NCBI GenBank assembly: GCA_016192945.1
Contig: JACPTE010000022.1
Location: 1 to 43,437, forward strand
Source of the DNA: Candidatus Woesearchaeota archaeon
GTDB taxonomy: Archaea > Nanobdellota > Nanobdellia > Woesearchaeales > UBA10216
Length of the DNA stretch: 43,437 nucleotides
Direction of reading: 5' to 3'
Positions 23,742 to 32,984 of this stretch are shown one piece after another. The translations under genes were made by a program, and so were the position numbers. The notes under the pieces were generated by a model, which was not told the origin of the DNA, made no database searches, and saw nothing but the letters and a program-made list of their open reading frames with translations. Numbering within the stretch: position 1 is the stretch's first letter; the number at the start of each line of letters is the position of its first letter.

Positions 23742-23861
23742 CAGCAGTTCAGCTCACACATATAGCGGTTTTAGGCACCATTAACAAAAGTGAGTCTTAA
23801 ACTAAAAAAGTTCGTTTATTCTTATTATTATGATTTCAACTAAACTTGCAATTATGGTTAA

Positions 23862-23871
23862 GTATATAAAT
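23862..23871 (+). promoter_or_regulatory. TATA element of the decayed HTH-membrane gene
   Basis: TATATAAATA is about 27 nt upstream of the ATG at 23893. The promoter looks intact although the gene is broken. Confidence 0.5.
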
Positions 23872-23892
23872 ATTGCATCATATTCTGATTGA

Positions 23893-24359
23893 ATGGCCAA
23901 AAAGGAGAACACATTCCTGCTATTATCCCTTGAAGAGGAGAAGGCAAAGAAGCTTGCAACTGTAATAAGCAATGAGGTTTGCAGAAGGCTGCTTGACTGC
24001 CTGGCCAAGAAGGAAGCCACTGAAACAGAACTATCAAGGGAGCTGAACATACCAATATCAACTATCACATAATAATAGCCCCGAAAACAACCGAAAGCCT
24101 GGCAAACAAGCTGAAGAGTATACTTCCAGTATTTGCAATAGTCTCTGTTGCGGGGATTATAATACAGCTAACAACAAGCAGCATGCAAAGCACCGTTGTA
24201 GAGGAGGCCAAAGCCCCAATTATTTACTCAGCATTATTGAATGACTCTGCAAAATACGTATATGTGCAGCCTGACATAGCATTGTGGTTCGCAATAGGCG
24301 CCCTGTTCGCACTGGTAGTCTACCTTTCTTATGACATCCTCAAGGAAAGGCTTAAATAA
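23893..24359 (+). pseudogene. decayed ArsR-like HTH / membrane-anchored regulator
   Basis: Neither half is in the ORF track. The first frame (59 codons) reads as a winged helix: VISNEVCRRLLDCLAKKEAT, then ELSRELNIPISTIT, and stops at TAATAATAG exactly where the recognition helix should continue (ISTVTYN...). A second frame from about 24069 resumes with IIAPKTTESLANKLKSILPV, a transmembrane helix, a short loop and another helix (IALWFAIGALFALVVYLSYD), ending at 24359. Intact relatives known to me have a wing and linker of roughly 35 residues between these points. A deletion of about 100 nt plus a frame change explains the sequence. Confidence 0.75.
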
Positions 24360-24380
24360 GCCCAAGACAAAAGGAGCTGA

Positions 24381-24734
24381 ATGGGAAAAAAAGAGGCAAT
24401 CCTTTTAATAGCATTGGTTTCTGCCCTGTTAATAGGCTGCGCCAAACAGGCCCCTGAAAAAAACATAAGCATAGAAAACCAAAAAGAAAAGAGCACGGAA
24501 ACACTTAACAGATATTTCTCAGGGATTGACTACTCCTGCAAAACATCATCTGACTGCACAATAAAAGATGTCAGGAACTGCTGCGGCTACTACCCCCAAT
24601 GCGTGAACAAGGGGGCAAAAACCGAGCCTGAGCTGGTAAACAGCATGTGCGCAATGGAAGGGGCTGTAAGCATCTGCGGCTTCAAGAGCATTTCAAAGTG
24701 CGAGTGCATAAGCAACAGGTGCGAGGGCAATTAG
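24381..24734 (+). CDS. small cysteine-rich lipoprotein
   Basis: 117 residues. A lysine-led signal peptide (GKKEAILLIALVSALLIGC) ends in a lipobox, so Cys20 is probably lipidated and the protein lies outside the membrane. The mature part has about nine further cysteines (CKTSSDC, CCGYYPQC, CECISNRC), suggesting a disulfide-rich fold. Not recognised. It is 21 nt after the decayed regulator and about 100 nt before the beta-propeller gene, which is also secreted. Confidence 0.8.
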   Translation: MGKKEAILLIALVSALLIGCAKQAPEKNISIENQKEKSTETLNRYFSGIDYSCKTSSDCTIKDVRNCCGYYPQCVNKGAKTEPELVNSMCAMEGAVSICGFKSISKCECISNRCEGN

Positions 24735-24831
24735 ATTTTTCAGCCAGCATAGACAGCATAACTTCAAACAAGCTTGAAGCCTACTCGCACATATAAATAA
24801 AAGCCTGCATTACCACTAAAATGGTGATTAC

Positions 24832-26925
24832 ATGGATGAAAAACTAATAATGGCATTGATTGTGGTTGCAGCCACATTTGGGGTGCTTGTAGCAACCCTT
24901 AATCAAGGGCCTGGAACTACAGAAGGTCCTGAACTGAAAAAGTTCAGCTCAGAGGCAGAGCTTATGGAATACGTGCAGAAAAACCAGGAACAGCCAAGCT
25001 ACTACGGGTTATATAGCGACAGGCGAATGCTGACCAAAATGAACTCTATTAGTTCAACATCAGCCCCATCATCAACGAGCCTTGAATCAGCAGGGGGCTC
25101 AAGCAGTTTTTCAACAACCAACATCCAGGTCCAGGGCGTTGATGAGGCAGACATTGTAAAGAACGACGGGAAATACATCTACACAATAAGCGGCAACAGG
25201 CTGGTAATTGCAGAGGCATACCCTGCAGAGCAAGCCAGGATAGTTTCTGAGACAGAACTTAACGGAACTCCAACACAGATATTCTTAAACAAGAACAGGC
25301 TTGTTGTTTTCGGAAATTATTATGAGTCATACACTTACATCAAGGTATTTGACATAACAGACAGGGAAAAGCCAAAAGAGTCAAGGAACATTGTCCTGAG
25401 CGGAAACTACTATGACTCCAGAATGATAGGAGACTATGTTTACGCTGTTGTCAACATGCCTGCCTACTACTACAACAAAGAACCGATACTCCTGCCATTC
25501 ATAAGCGAAAACGGCAAGGAAACAAGAATACAGGCAGAGGGAATATACTATTTTGACTTCCCTGACTACAGCTACAACTTCATAAACATCCTGTCTGTCA
25601 ACTCGCAGAATGACGATGAGAATTACAACAGCAGGACTTTCCTTGCAGGAAACACCCAGAACATGTATGTTTCAATGGACAGCATATATGTGACATACAC
25701 GAGGATGAACTATATCTACACAATGGACAACATAGTTGACAACGTAATAATGCTGACTGTTCCTGAGAATGTTGCACAACAAATAAATGCGATAAGAAAA
25801 TCCAATGAATCAAACAAGATGCAGCAGATAGAGGAATCCCTCAACAATTACATGAACAGCCTTTCAACAGAAGAAAGGGATGCATTCTCAAAGAAAGCAG
25901 AGCAAAAAATGGCTGAATTTGAGGAAAGGATGGAAAAGGAGATGGAGAAAACAACAATCCACAAGATAGCTATAAGGGACGGGAAAATAGACTACAAAGG
26001 CCAGGGAAGCGTTCCTGGAACAGTGCTGAACCAGTTCTCAATGGACGAGCATAACGGATACTTCAGGATTGCCACAACTACAGGGCACGTCTCAAGATTC
26101 AGGGGAAATGAGCCGCTTTCAAAGAACAACATCTACGTGCTTGACGAAAAGCTCAAGATTTCAGGAATGGTAGAGGACCTTGCGCCAGGAGAGAGGATTT
26201 ACTCAGCAAGGTTCATGGGAGACAGGGCGTACCTTGTCACATTCAGGAAAGTAGACCCCCTCTTTGTAATAGACCTAAAAAACCCTGAAAACCCGAAAGT
26301 GCTTGGAAAGCTGAAGATACCCGGGTATTCGGACTACCTGCACCCATATGACGAGACCCACATAATAGGGCTTGGAAAGGAGGCGCTGGATGCAGAAGAG
26401 CCTGGAGCGCAGTTCGCATGGTACCAGGGAATAAAGCTTGCCCTGTTTGACGTAAGCAACCCTGAAAACCCGAGGGAAGTCGCCAAATACAACATAGGCG
26501 ACAGGGGAACTGACTCTGAAGCGCTATACGAGCACAAGGCATTCCTGTTTGACAGGGAAAAAAACCTGCTTGTGATACCCATAACACTGGCAGAGATTGA
26601 CAGGGCAAAATATGCAGAAGGAGAAGGCAAAGTGCCGCCTGACACATACGGCGAATTCGTATGGCAGGGAGCATACGTACTGAGCCTGGACGCAAATGGC
26701 GGGTTCAAGCTGAAGGGAAAGATAACGCATGTTGAAGATGACAGCCTGGAAAAGAGCGGCTACTATTACAGCTCGCCATACTCTGTCAAGAGAGCGCTAT
26801 ACATTGACAACACCCTCTATACAGTGTCAGACAAGCTCATAAAGGCAAATGACCTTGGCAGCATGGAGGAAACAGCCAGGATAAAGCTTCCTTATCAGGA
26901 GAGCTATAACCGCTATATTGAGTAG
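24832..26925 (+). CDS. secreted beta-propeller domain protein (PF09826-type)
   Basis: 697 residues. An N-terminal membrane anchor (ALIVVAATFGVLVATL, about 8-23) and a Ser/Thr-rich stalk precede the archaeal/bacterial secreted beta-propeller domain. Its hallmark segment is TNIQVQGVDEADIVKNDGKY. It is followed by repeated blades such as RLVVFGNYYESYTYIKVFDI, FVIDLKNPENPKVLGKLKIP and ALFDVSNPENPREVAKYNIG. A charged coiled-coil insertion lies at about 325-375. The length is normal for the family. It probably faces the cell exterior as a scaffold or adhesion protein; no enzyme function is known to me. TATA near 24793-24800. Confidence 0.88.
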   Translation: MDEKLIMALIVVAATFGVLVATLNQGPGTTEGPELKKFSSEAELMEYVQKNQEQPSYYGLYSDRRMLTKMNSISSTSAPSSTSLESAGGSSSFSTTNIQVQGVDEADIVKNDGKYIYTISGNRLVIAEAYPAEQARIVSETELNGTPTQIFLNKNRLVVFGNYYESYTYIKVFDITDREKPKESRNIVLSGNYYDSRMIGDYVYAVVNMPAYYYNKEPILLPFISENGKETRIQAEGIYYFDFPDYSYNFINILSVNSQNDDENYNSRTFLAGNTQNMYVSMDSIYVTYTRMNYIYTMDNIVDNVIMLTVPENVAQQINAIRKSNESNKMQQIEESLNNYMNSLSTEERDAFSKKAEQKMAEFEERMEKEMEKTTIHKIAIRDGKIDYKGQGSVPGTVLNQFSMDEHNGYFRIATTTGHVSRFRGNEPLSKNNIYVLDEKLKISGMVEDLAPGERIYSARFMGDRAYLVTFRKVDPLFVIDLKNPENPKVLGKLKIPGYSDYLHPYDETHIIGLGKEALDAEEPGAQFAWYQGIKLALFDVSNPENPREVAKYNIGDRGTDSEALYEHKAFLFDREKNLLVIPITLAEIDRAKYAEGEGKVPPDTYGEFVWQGAYVLSLDANGGFKLKGKITHVEDDSLEKSGYYYSSPYSVKRALYIDNTLYTVSDKLIKANDLGSMEETARIKLPYQESYNRYIE

Positions 26926-26994
26926 TGCTCTTTCTTTTTTTCATTTTCATTCCTCATCAAAAGCATTAAAAAGCCGGATTCCAAGCTAGCAGCC

Positions 26995-27444
26995 ATGAAC
27001 TGCGAGATGTGCGGGACAGCAGCTGCAAATGAGCTTGTGAGGGCAATAGTTGAGGGGACAGAGCTCAACCTCTGCCAAAAATGCAGCAGGTTTGGAAGGG
27101 TGATAGCAAGGCCAAGTCCAGCAAGAATCCCTGAGAAAATGAGCCCCCCCAGAACAGAGCCAGAGCTTTTAATAATCCCAAACTATGCGAGAGTGATAAG
27201 GCAAAAGCGTGAGCAAATGGGGCTCAGCCAGAAGGAATTCGCGCAAAAAATCGCAGAGAAGGAATCATTCATACACCAGATGGAGACAGGCTCTGCTGAG
27301 CCGGGCATTGAGCTCGCCAGAAAACTGGAACAATTCCTGAAAGAGAAGCTCATCACCCAAGCAGATGATGGGGGAATCAGGCTTTCCAAGCCCAAAAAAG
27401 AGGAGCTGACACTAGGGGACTTCGTAAAAGTCAGGAAACGATGA
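26995..27444 (+). CDS. archaeal multiprotein bridging factor 1 (aMBF1)
   Basis: 149 residues. The N-terminal zinc ribbon has CEMC (3-6) and CQKC (about 27-30). A Pro-rich linker leads to a Cro/C1-type helix-turn-helix: YARVIRQKREQMGLSQKEFAQKIAEKESFIHQMETG (about 62-97). This is the standard MBF1 layout; in eukaryotes MBF1 bridges TBP and activators and monitors ribosome collisions, while in archaea it associates with ribosomes. The stop overlaps the ATG of the GT2 gene by 4 nt. Confidence 0.94.
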   Translation: MNCEMCGTAAANELVRAIVEGTELNLCQKCSRFGRVIARPSPARIPEKMSPPRTEPELLIIPNYARVIRQKREQMGLSQKEFAQKIAEKESFIHQMETGSAEPGIELARKLEQFLKEKLITQADDGGIRLSKPKKEELTLGDFVKVRKR

Positions 27445-28127
27445 GCTATTCCAATACAACCATAATAATCCCAACCCTGAACGAAGCCAAGAGCATAGGC
27501 AAGCTTCTGGACCTCATAACAGGAAAGTATCCTGGCATAAATGTAATAGTAGCTGACGACGGAAGCAGGGACTGCACTCAGGAAACAGTGAAAAGCCGCT
27601 CAAAAAAGAACAAAAGAATACTGCTTCTTGACAGGGCAGGCAATCCTGCAAAGGGGCTGACTGCAAGCGTGATAGATGCTGCAAAGCTGGCCACAACTGA
27701 ATATATTGTTGTTATGGATGGAGACCTGCAGCACCCCTCTGAAAAAATCAGGGAGATACATGAAATGCTGAAGAAAAATGACATTGTTGGCGCTGCAAGG
27801 AAAAAAGTCCTTGTGAAATGGCCATTGAACAGAAGGCTGATATCAGCAGCAGCAACACTCCTGGCAAAAGCGAGGCTGGGAAGAAACGTAAGCGACCCCC
27901 TGTCAGGCTTCTTCGGCATAAAAACAGGCATATTCAAGCACATACTGGCTAAAAACGAGGGAAGATTTGAAAAGAATGGCTACAAAGTGTTCTTTGAAAT
28001 ACTCAAGTACGCCCCAAAAAGCGCGACTTTCTGCGAAGTCAATTATGACTTCGGGCTGAGGAAGGGAGGGGAGTCAAAGATAAACTCAGGGCACATGATG
28101 GCATTCCTGAAATCGCTGTTCAAGTAG
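27441..28127 (+). CDS. GT2 glycosyltransferase, dolichyl-phosphate mannose synthase-like
   Basis: 228 residues of a GT-A fold. IIIPTLNEAKSIGKLLDLI begins the domain, VIVADDGSRDCTQET gives the first Asp pair, and VVMDGDLQHPSEKI the DxD metal site. NVSDPLSGFFG and NYDFGLRKGGESKI match the Dpm1/GtrB family. It lacks a C-terminal membrane domain, as in soluble Dpm1 types. It would load a sugar onto dolichyl phosphate for the GT-C enzymes encoded just downstream on the other strand. It overlaps them by 8 nt, tail to tail. Confidence 0.9.
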   Translation: MSYSNTTIIIPTLNEAKSIGKLLDLITGKYPGINVIVADDGSRDCTQETVKSRSKKNKRILLLDRAGNPAKGLTASVIDAAKLATTEYIVVMDGDLQHPSEKIREIHEMLKKNDIVGAARKKVLVKWPLNRRLISAAATLLAKARLGRNVSDPLSGFFGIKTGIFKHILAKNEGRFEKNGYKVFFEILKYAPKSATFCEVNYDFGLRKGGESKINSGHMMAFLKSLFK

Positions 28128-29568
28128 AGGAAAATATAAAGAACTGCCTGCCATCAACAGACCTGTTCAACACCAGCTTATCCCTTGCAGCCATGTGCCT
28201 GAATAACGCCTTCTTGCTATCCTCACAATCAGGCCCGTAATTTTCACAGGGGAAGAAATCAGGGCTATAGACTGCATAATCATACACTCGCGCCGAGTCG
28301 TAAGCGCTTAGAGCCGCCTCAGGGCTGTCATACATTGGGATAAACAGGTTGTCAGAAAATGATGAGAAAACAGGGTCAGTAGTCATAACTGCCAGGCCTG
28401 ATGAATTGAAGAACCCGTAAACCTCTGAAACCACCCTGGGAGCTGAATGGGGAACCCAGGAAAACTGCCTGTAATCCTCCCTTAATGCAGCAAAACTGCC
28501 CAATACAAGAATGAAGCTAATCATGAATGCATAAGGAAGCTGTAACCCCCTGCTAAGCTTCCTCATGAACGAGAAAGACTCAGAAAGCCAATAAGAAGAG
28601 AGCAACACAACTGCAGGCAGAAACGAAATCAGAAACCTTTCCTGCTTATTGGGAATAAGCGTAAAATAAGCAAGATACGCAACCAGATAAGCTGATAAAA
28701 CAATGTGAGCCTTGCTTCTCTTCCTCAGGATGAACAGCGCGCCGGGAATGAAAAACAGCAGGAAAATGTTCTCCTTCATTATTGCGCTGAAATAAAACAA
28801 AAGGTTGCTGCTGAAGCCCTGAACAGAGTAAGCCAAATTGCCCTGAGCCAATGAGCCAAGAATAAAAGGCCTTAAGGCAGCATCAACTGCATTGGAGGTG
28901 AACTGCCTGTACATAAAATAGTTTGCAGCCAGAAACGGGAACACCGCCATGAAGAATGTAGCTGCAAATTCAATGCATTTTCTTGCAGAAACCCTCAGTT
29001 CCCTCTCTGAAAGGGCTATTGCTGCAATTACTGAAACGCCTATAAGGATGTGGGGGAACCTGAAAAGCACAGCAGCAGCTGCAAAAAGAGCTGAGAGCCT
29101 TATCCTGTCCCTTGCAAAAAAATAAACAGAGAGCATGGAAAAAAACAGGGAAGGGACATCTGTAAGTATATTGCTTGAGCCAATGAAAAACACAGGGGAA
29201 AAAGCCAGGAATGCTGATGCAATGGCTGCTGCCACAGGGCTGAGAAATTCCCTTCCAAAAAGATAAGTGGCAATTATAACGCCGGCAGAGAAAGCCAGCG
29301 CAAGCACCTCATAAGCAAGAACACTGCCAACACCCAGCCTCCAGAAAAGGCCCAGAAGCAGCGGAAGTCCTGGCGGCCTTATTGACTCCCACAGCCCGGA
29401 AGTTCCTGCCGAGTAAATATACTTTCCCATTCCAATATAGACAGACTCATCCCACACGACCATGTGGTACTTCATCAGGAAAAACAGCTTTCCTGAGGCA
29501 AACAGAAACAAAACCGCAATCAAGACACAAATGCCTGCTTTACTGCTTAGTTCATATTTCAGATTCAT
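28120..29568 (-). CDS. GT-C membrane glycosyltransferase (ArnT/PMT-like)
   Basis: The track starts at 29589, but the ATG at 29566-29568 overlaps the upstream stop as ATGA and gives 482 residues (MNLKYELSSKAGICVLIAVL). About ten membrane helices. The first loop carries the catalytic acid (MVVWDESVYIGMGKYIY) and RPPGLPLLLGLFWR, both typical of ArnT/GT39/GT83 enzymes that use lipid-phosphate sugars. The last 80 residues are extracytoplasmic. It probably transfers a sugar from dolichyl phosphate to glycan or protein outside. Last gene of the minus-strand glycosylation block. Confidence 0.85.
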   Translation of the reverse strand: MNLKYELSSKAGICVLIAVLFLFASGKLFFLMKYHMVVWDESVYIGMGKYIYSAGTSGLWESIRPPGLPLLLGLFWRLGVGSVLAYEVLALAFSAGVIIATYLFGREFLSPVAAAIASAFLAFSPVFFIGSSNILTDVPSLFFSMLSVYFFARDRIRLSALFAAAAVLFRFPHILIGVSVIAAIALSERELRVSARKCIEFAATFFMAVFPFLAANYFMYRQFTSNAVDAALRPFILGSLAQGNLAYSVQGFSSNLLFYFSAIMKENIFLLFFIPGALFILRKRSKAHIVLSAYLVAYLAYFTLIPNKQERFLISFLPAVVLLSSYWLSESFSFMRKLSRGLQLPYAFMISFILVLGSFAALREDYRQFSWVPHSAPRVVSEVYGFFNSSGLAVMTTDPVFSSFSDNLFIPMYDSPEAALSAYDSARVYDYAVYSPDFFPCENYGPDCEDSKKALFRHMAARDKLVLNRSVDGRQFFIFSST

Positions 29569-30302
29569 TGCCTGTAAGATGCTTTGCAATTGCTGTCATT
29601 ACCCAAGTTCCTGCAGATTTCAGCCAGCACCACCTCCATGGATGAAAAGCCCTCAAATTTTTTCTCGTCAATTATCAAGGTCGGATACACATTGATGTCG
29701 TAGTTGTTCCTAAGGACTCCTATCATCGGCTCCTCCTTATAATCCGAATCCAATGCGAATGTGATCAGGCTATCACCGAATCTTTTCTTAAGGTAATTCA
29801 GGACGAACTCCTGCTGCCCGCAGTCAGGGCAATTCCGGTTAGTGGAATAAAAGTAAAGGATTGTAGAAAGGTTCTTGCTGCACCGCTGCTTTACCTTTTT
29901 TGAAAAAAGCCAGTACTGCATCTGTGACAGGGTATAATCCCTCTTCAGCTGGCTAAAGGTTTCCTTATTAGTCTGCGTATTCTCTGAGTAGCTCACCAGC
30001 TTCAACCTTGCTGTCTCAAGGTTGTTGATGCTCTCATCAAAAGTCTTGGACAGCTTTTCACAATCATTCTCTGCACCAAGCTGGTCCACATAAGAATACT
30101 GAACCTGAAGACTGCTGAAATCCAGCTTCTGCTGGACGCTCAACTGCTCTATATACCTTATCCTCCCGCCCTCAATAACCAGCCCAAGAAGCAGGCCCAT
30201 CCCGAAAATCATCATGGTCAGGGCTCCTGCAACAGCATACCGCGTCAGGTTAACCTTCCTTCTGGAAAGCAAGGCATCACCACCTCTTCCATTTTCTGGC
30301 AA
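29565..30302 (-). CDS. membrane-tethered thioredoxin-fold protein
   Basis: 245 residues. A transmembrane anchor (VAGALTMMIFGMGLLLGLVI, about 24-43) is followed by an extracytoplasmic coiled coil (about 50-125) and a thioredoxin-like domain with NRNCPDCGQQ (CPDC at 158-161) and the cis-Pro region NVYPTLIID. It is likely a thiol-disulfide oxidoreductase or redox adaptor on the outer face. It sits between glycosyltransferase genes, overlapping the upstream one by 26 nt and the downstream one by 4 nt. A TTG start near 30270, preceded by AGGTGGTGA, is an alternative. The Trx-fold OST3/OST6 subunits of oligosaccharyltransferase are a suggestive parallel. Confidence 0.85.
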   Translation of the reverse strand: MPENGRGGDALLSRRKVNLTRYAVAGALTMMIFGMGLLLGLVIEGGRIRYIEQLSVQQKLDFSSLQVQYSYVDQLGAENDCEKLSKTFDESINNLETARLKLVSYSENTQTNKETFSQLKRDYTLSQMQYWLFSKKVKQRCSKNLSTILYFYSTNRNCPDCGQQEFVLNYLKKRFGDSLITFALDSDYKEEPMIGVLRNNYDINVYPTLIIDEKKFEGFSSMEVVLAEICRNLGNDSNCKASYRQ

Positions 30303-31527
30303 TCAGGTCCCTGAATACGCCCATCCATATTATTCCAAGCAGGATGTAATAAAAAAGGATTGCAGATAGCAGGGGGAAAAATCCGTGTGCGCCGATTTTT
30401 TCCCGCGCCAATGAGTGGGAGAGTATTACTATTGCAATTGTAACAGACATTATGAACAGCGCAAGCGCCAGCCTATAATAATCAATATCAAGCAAGTTGA
30501 GTGTGAAGCTGATATGGCTGAAATATGTCGGCAAATCAAAATTGACAGAGCTGAGGTTTTTTATTGTGCTGAACAAGGGCCTTATCAGCTCTGAATAGAG
30601 TGTCAGCGCCACAAGAAGCGTCACAAGAAACCCTGAAACAAAAACCAGCGGAAGATAAAAAAGACCGAAGTCGCCAAACTTCCGGTTGAAAATCATGCTT
30701 TTGTAATCAAGTATATTCAGGAATGAACCCTTGTTCCACCTGTTCCTCTGGGCAAACAGCTCAGAAATGTTCCTGGGGGAATTTGTCCATACCTGGGAAT
30801 CAGTCACCTGGACAAGCTGGTAACCATGCCTCTGCAGCCTCAGGGCTATTTCAAGATCCTCTGTGTTGTGCCCCTTCCGGTAGCCTCCCATGCTTTTCAG
30901 CACATCAGTCCTGTATATGCTGAACGGGCCCGGGGCTACATGCAGGCAGTTAAGCTTGCTTATAAGAGAGCTGTAGAACTTATTTATCACATATTCATAC
31001 CACTGAACCTTCTGAATAAAGCTCTTTGGGTCAGCAACCTTCAGCATGGGAATGACAACACCCACACTTTCTGAATTGAAATGCGGGAGCATCTTCTTCA
31101 GCGCCCCGCGCTCCACAAAGGAATCAGCGTCCAAACAAACGAAGAATTCCCCTGATGCCAGTTCAAGAGCCTTGTTAAGGGCTTTGTATTTCCCGCTGTT
31201 TTTCTGGTCTATTATAATAATATCACGCTCTTTTCCTGAAGATGCTACATCCCTGACCCTGCTCAAAGTGGAGTCTGTTGAGCCGTCATTTATGACAATA
31301 ACCTGAAGCCTGTCCTTTGGGTAATCAAGAGCCAGCACAGAATAGAGCGATTTGCAAACCGCATCCTCCTCATTGTATGCGGGAATGGCAACAGTTACCC
31401 TTGGGAAATTTTTAATCCTTGGCTTACCCTGATCTGCCTTCAAAACCCCAAGAAGCCAGAAAATTGTGTAATAAAGAGTAATAAAATAGATAAGTGCCAT
31501 CAAAATGCCTATCCAATCGATGTTCAT
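30277..31527 (-). CDS. processive-type membrane GT2 glycosyltransferase
   Basis: 416 residues. An N-terminal helix, then a GT-A domain: VTVAIPAYNEEDAVCKSLYS, VIVINDGSTDSTLSRVR, VCLDADSFVERGAL (DxD), GHNTEDLEIALRL (TED) and FAQRNRWNKGSF (the Q-x-x-R-W signature). It ends with four or so membrane helices. This is the layout of BcsA, hyaluronan and poly-GlcNAc synthases, so it may polymerise a sugar and extrude it, or act on a lipid carrier. First of the three genes 31527-28120. Confidence 0.9.
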   Translation of the reverse strand: MNIDWIGILMALIYFITLYYTIFWLLGVLKADQGKPRIKNFPRVTVAIPAYNEEDAVCKSLYSVLALDYPKDRLQVIVINDGSTDSTLSRVRDVASSGKERDIIIIDQKNSGKYKALNKALELASGEFFVCLDADSFVERGALKKMLPHFNSESVGVVIPMLKVADPKSFIQKVQWYEYVINKFYSSLISKLNCLHVAPGPFSIYRTDVLKSMGGYRKGHNTEDLEIALRLQRHGYQLVQVTDSQVWTNSPRNISELFAQRNRWNKGSFLNILDYKSMIFNRKFGDFGLFYLPLVFVSGFLVTLLVALTLYSELIRPLFSTIKNLSSVNFDLPTYFSHISFTLNLLDIDYYRLALALFIMSVTIAIVILSHSLAREKIGAHGFFPLLSAILFYYILLGIIWMGVFRDLIARKWKRW

Positions 31528-31589
31528 TTTAGCGCTCCACTAGCCTGTGCAAAGGGTTATCGATTGCATCATTTAAATATTTCGGAAAT

Positions 31590-32984
31590 TCACCTGCCCA
31601 AGTACCTCCAGACCTGGACATCAGGCGAGTCATAAATCCTGGTGAACGACTCATTGCTCCCAAGAAGGAACAGAAGCCCGTCATCATTATTTCTCCATAT
31701 CCTGCCGTTCCTCATTGAGCTGTCAATGTAAATGTACTTCACATCATACCTGTCAAGCAGTCCTTTAGTCTTATCAAGGTTGCGGGAATAAAATATCTGC
31801 ATTGAATCGTTGTACCTGTTCCTGAAATCAGATACTATAAAGCCGTCCATGAGGACAGGCTTCTTGGAGAAATACTCTATCCAGAAGCCGTTTGAGTAAT
31901 GGGAGAAAACCGTGCCAGGCTCCTCACCCTTCAGCCATTCAAGGCTGCTGACCGTTTCCTGAGAGGGACCCTGGTTAGCAATCCTGCTGACATATGAGGC
32001 AGTTGAAAACATCAGTCCGCAGGCTATTATCAGGACAGTAAAGCTTTTGATTGCGGAAACCTCCCATCTCATCCTGATTATCCTGTACAAGCCCTCCCCT
32101 GCAAAAACCGCAACAACAAAGCCCATGTATGCCAGCACGAAAGGGCCTGCAAAAAGCAGCGATGTCATCAGGAACAGCAGGAGGAAATAAGGGATGCTAT
32201 ACGAATATTTCTGCTTCCATGTGAAGGCGACCCCTGCGAAAAGAAGCAAGATGGTGAAAATCCCGAACCCATTCCCCCCAAAATCTGAAAGGACTGATGA
32301 GAGGATTCCTGCATTGAAAGCACTATCAGCAGTAAGAAGATAGTAAGCCGCCGAGCCTATGAAAGAAAAGAAGAACAGGAGAAGAAAGAACATCTTCCTC
32401 CTGTTTTCAGCCAGGTAATGCCCCAGGAGCAGCACAATCAGGAGCATTGAGTTAAACAGGCCGAACATTATCGTTGAAACAAGAACAGCAAAGCCTGCGA
32501 ATTTCATCTTCCTGCTCATAAGGGCGTAAAAGCCCCCCAAAAACAAGAGTATTGCGAGCGAATGAGGCCCTGACATTGTGAACGTGCTGATAAATGAGGG
32601 GGAAGACGCCAGAAGAACTGACATAATGGCCCTCCTAAGCCCGGTAATTCCGAAATTCCCCAAAATAAGGTAGAACAAGATGAATGAAAGCAGACCAAAA
32701 ATCACAGGCAGGATAACCAGGGCCCTGTCAAGCCCAATAAGCAGAGACGCATACCCGAGCAAAACCTGGAAAGGGCCGAAATAATAAGGCCTTGAATTGT
32801 AAACCAGCGTGTCAGAGGCAGCTATATTCCCTCCGGATATCTCTTCAGCTATCCTGGCGTGATAATACGGCTCCTCCCCGAACACAAGAGGCACATTCAA
32901 AGAAATCCTTAAAAAAAAGGGCGATACCAGCACTCCAATGCAAAAAACCACCATCAATCCGAAAACAAGATAGCTTCTTTTCAT
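31590..32984 (-). CDS. GT-C membrane protein resembling STT3/AglB
   Basis: The ATG at 32982-32984 overlaps the upstream TGA (TGATG), giving 464 residues (MKRSYLVFGLMVVF); the track start at 32999 is less likely. Ten or more helices. The first outer loop has FGEEPYYHARIAEEI, the position of the STT3 catalytic acid. The soluble C-terminal part has HYSNGFWIEYFSKKPVLMDG, which aligns in character with the WWDYGxWI...RPV region of oligosaccharyltransferases but lacks WWDYG itself. I infer a divergent oligosaccharyltransferase or lipid-linked sugar transferase. Confidence 0.78.
   Translation of the reverse strand: MKRSYLVFGLMVVFCIGVLVSPFFLRISLNVPLVFGEEPYYHARIAEEISGGNIAASDTLVYNSRPYYFGPFQVLLGYASLLIGLDRALVILPVIFGLLSFILFYLILGNFGITGLRRAIMSVLLASSPSFISTFTMSGPHSLAILLFLGGFYALMSRKMKFAGFAVLVSTIMFGLFNSMLLIVLLLGHYLAENRRKMFFLLLFFFSFIGSAAYYLLTADSAFNAGILSSVLSDFGGNGFGIFTILLLFAGVAFTWKQKYSYSIPYFLLLFLMTSLLFAGPFVLAYMGFVVAVFAGEGLYRIIRMRWEVSAIKSFTVLIIACGLMFSTASYVSRIANQGPSQETVSSLEWLKGEEPGTVFSHYSNGFWIEYFSKKPVLMDGFIVSDFRNRYNDSMQIFYSRNLDKTKGLLDRYDVKYIYIDSSMRNGRIWRNNDDGLLFLLGSNESFTRIYDSPDVQVWRYLGR

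Noticed and set aside
26243-26695. Minus-strand ORFs inside the beta-propeller gene
   Set aside because: Cys/Leu/Gln-rich shadows of a well-supported gene on the other strand.
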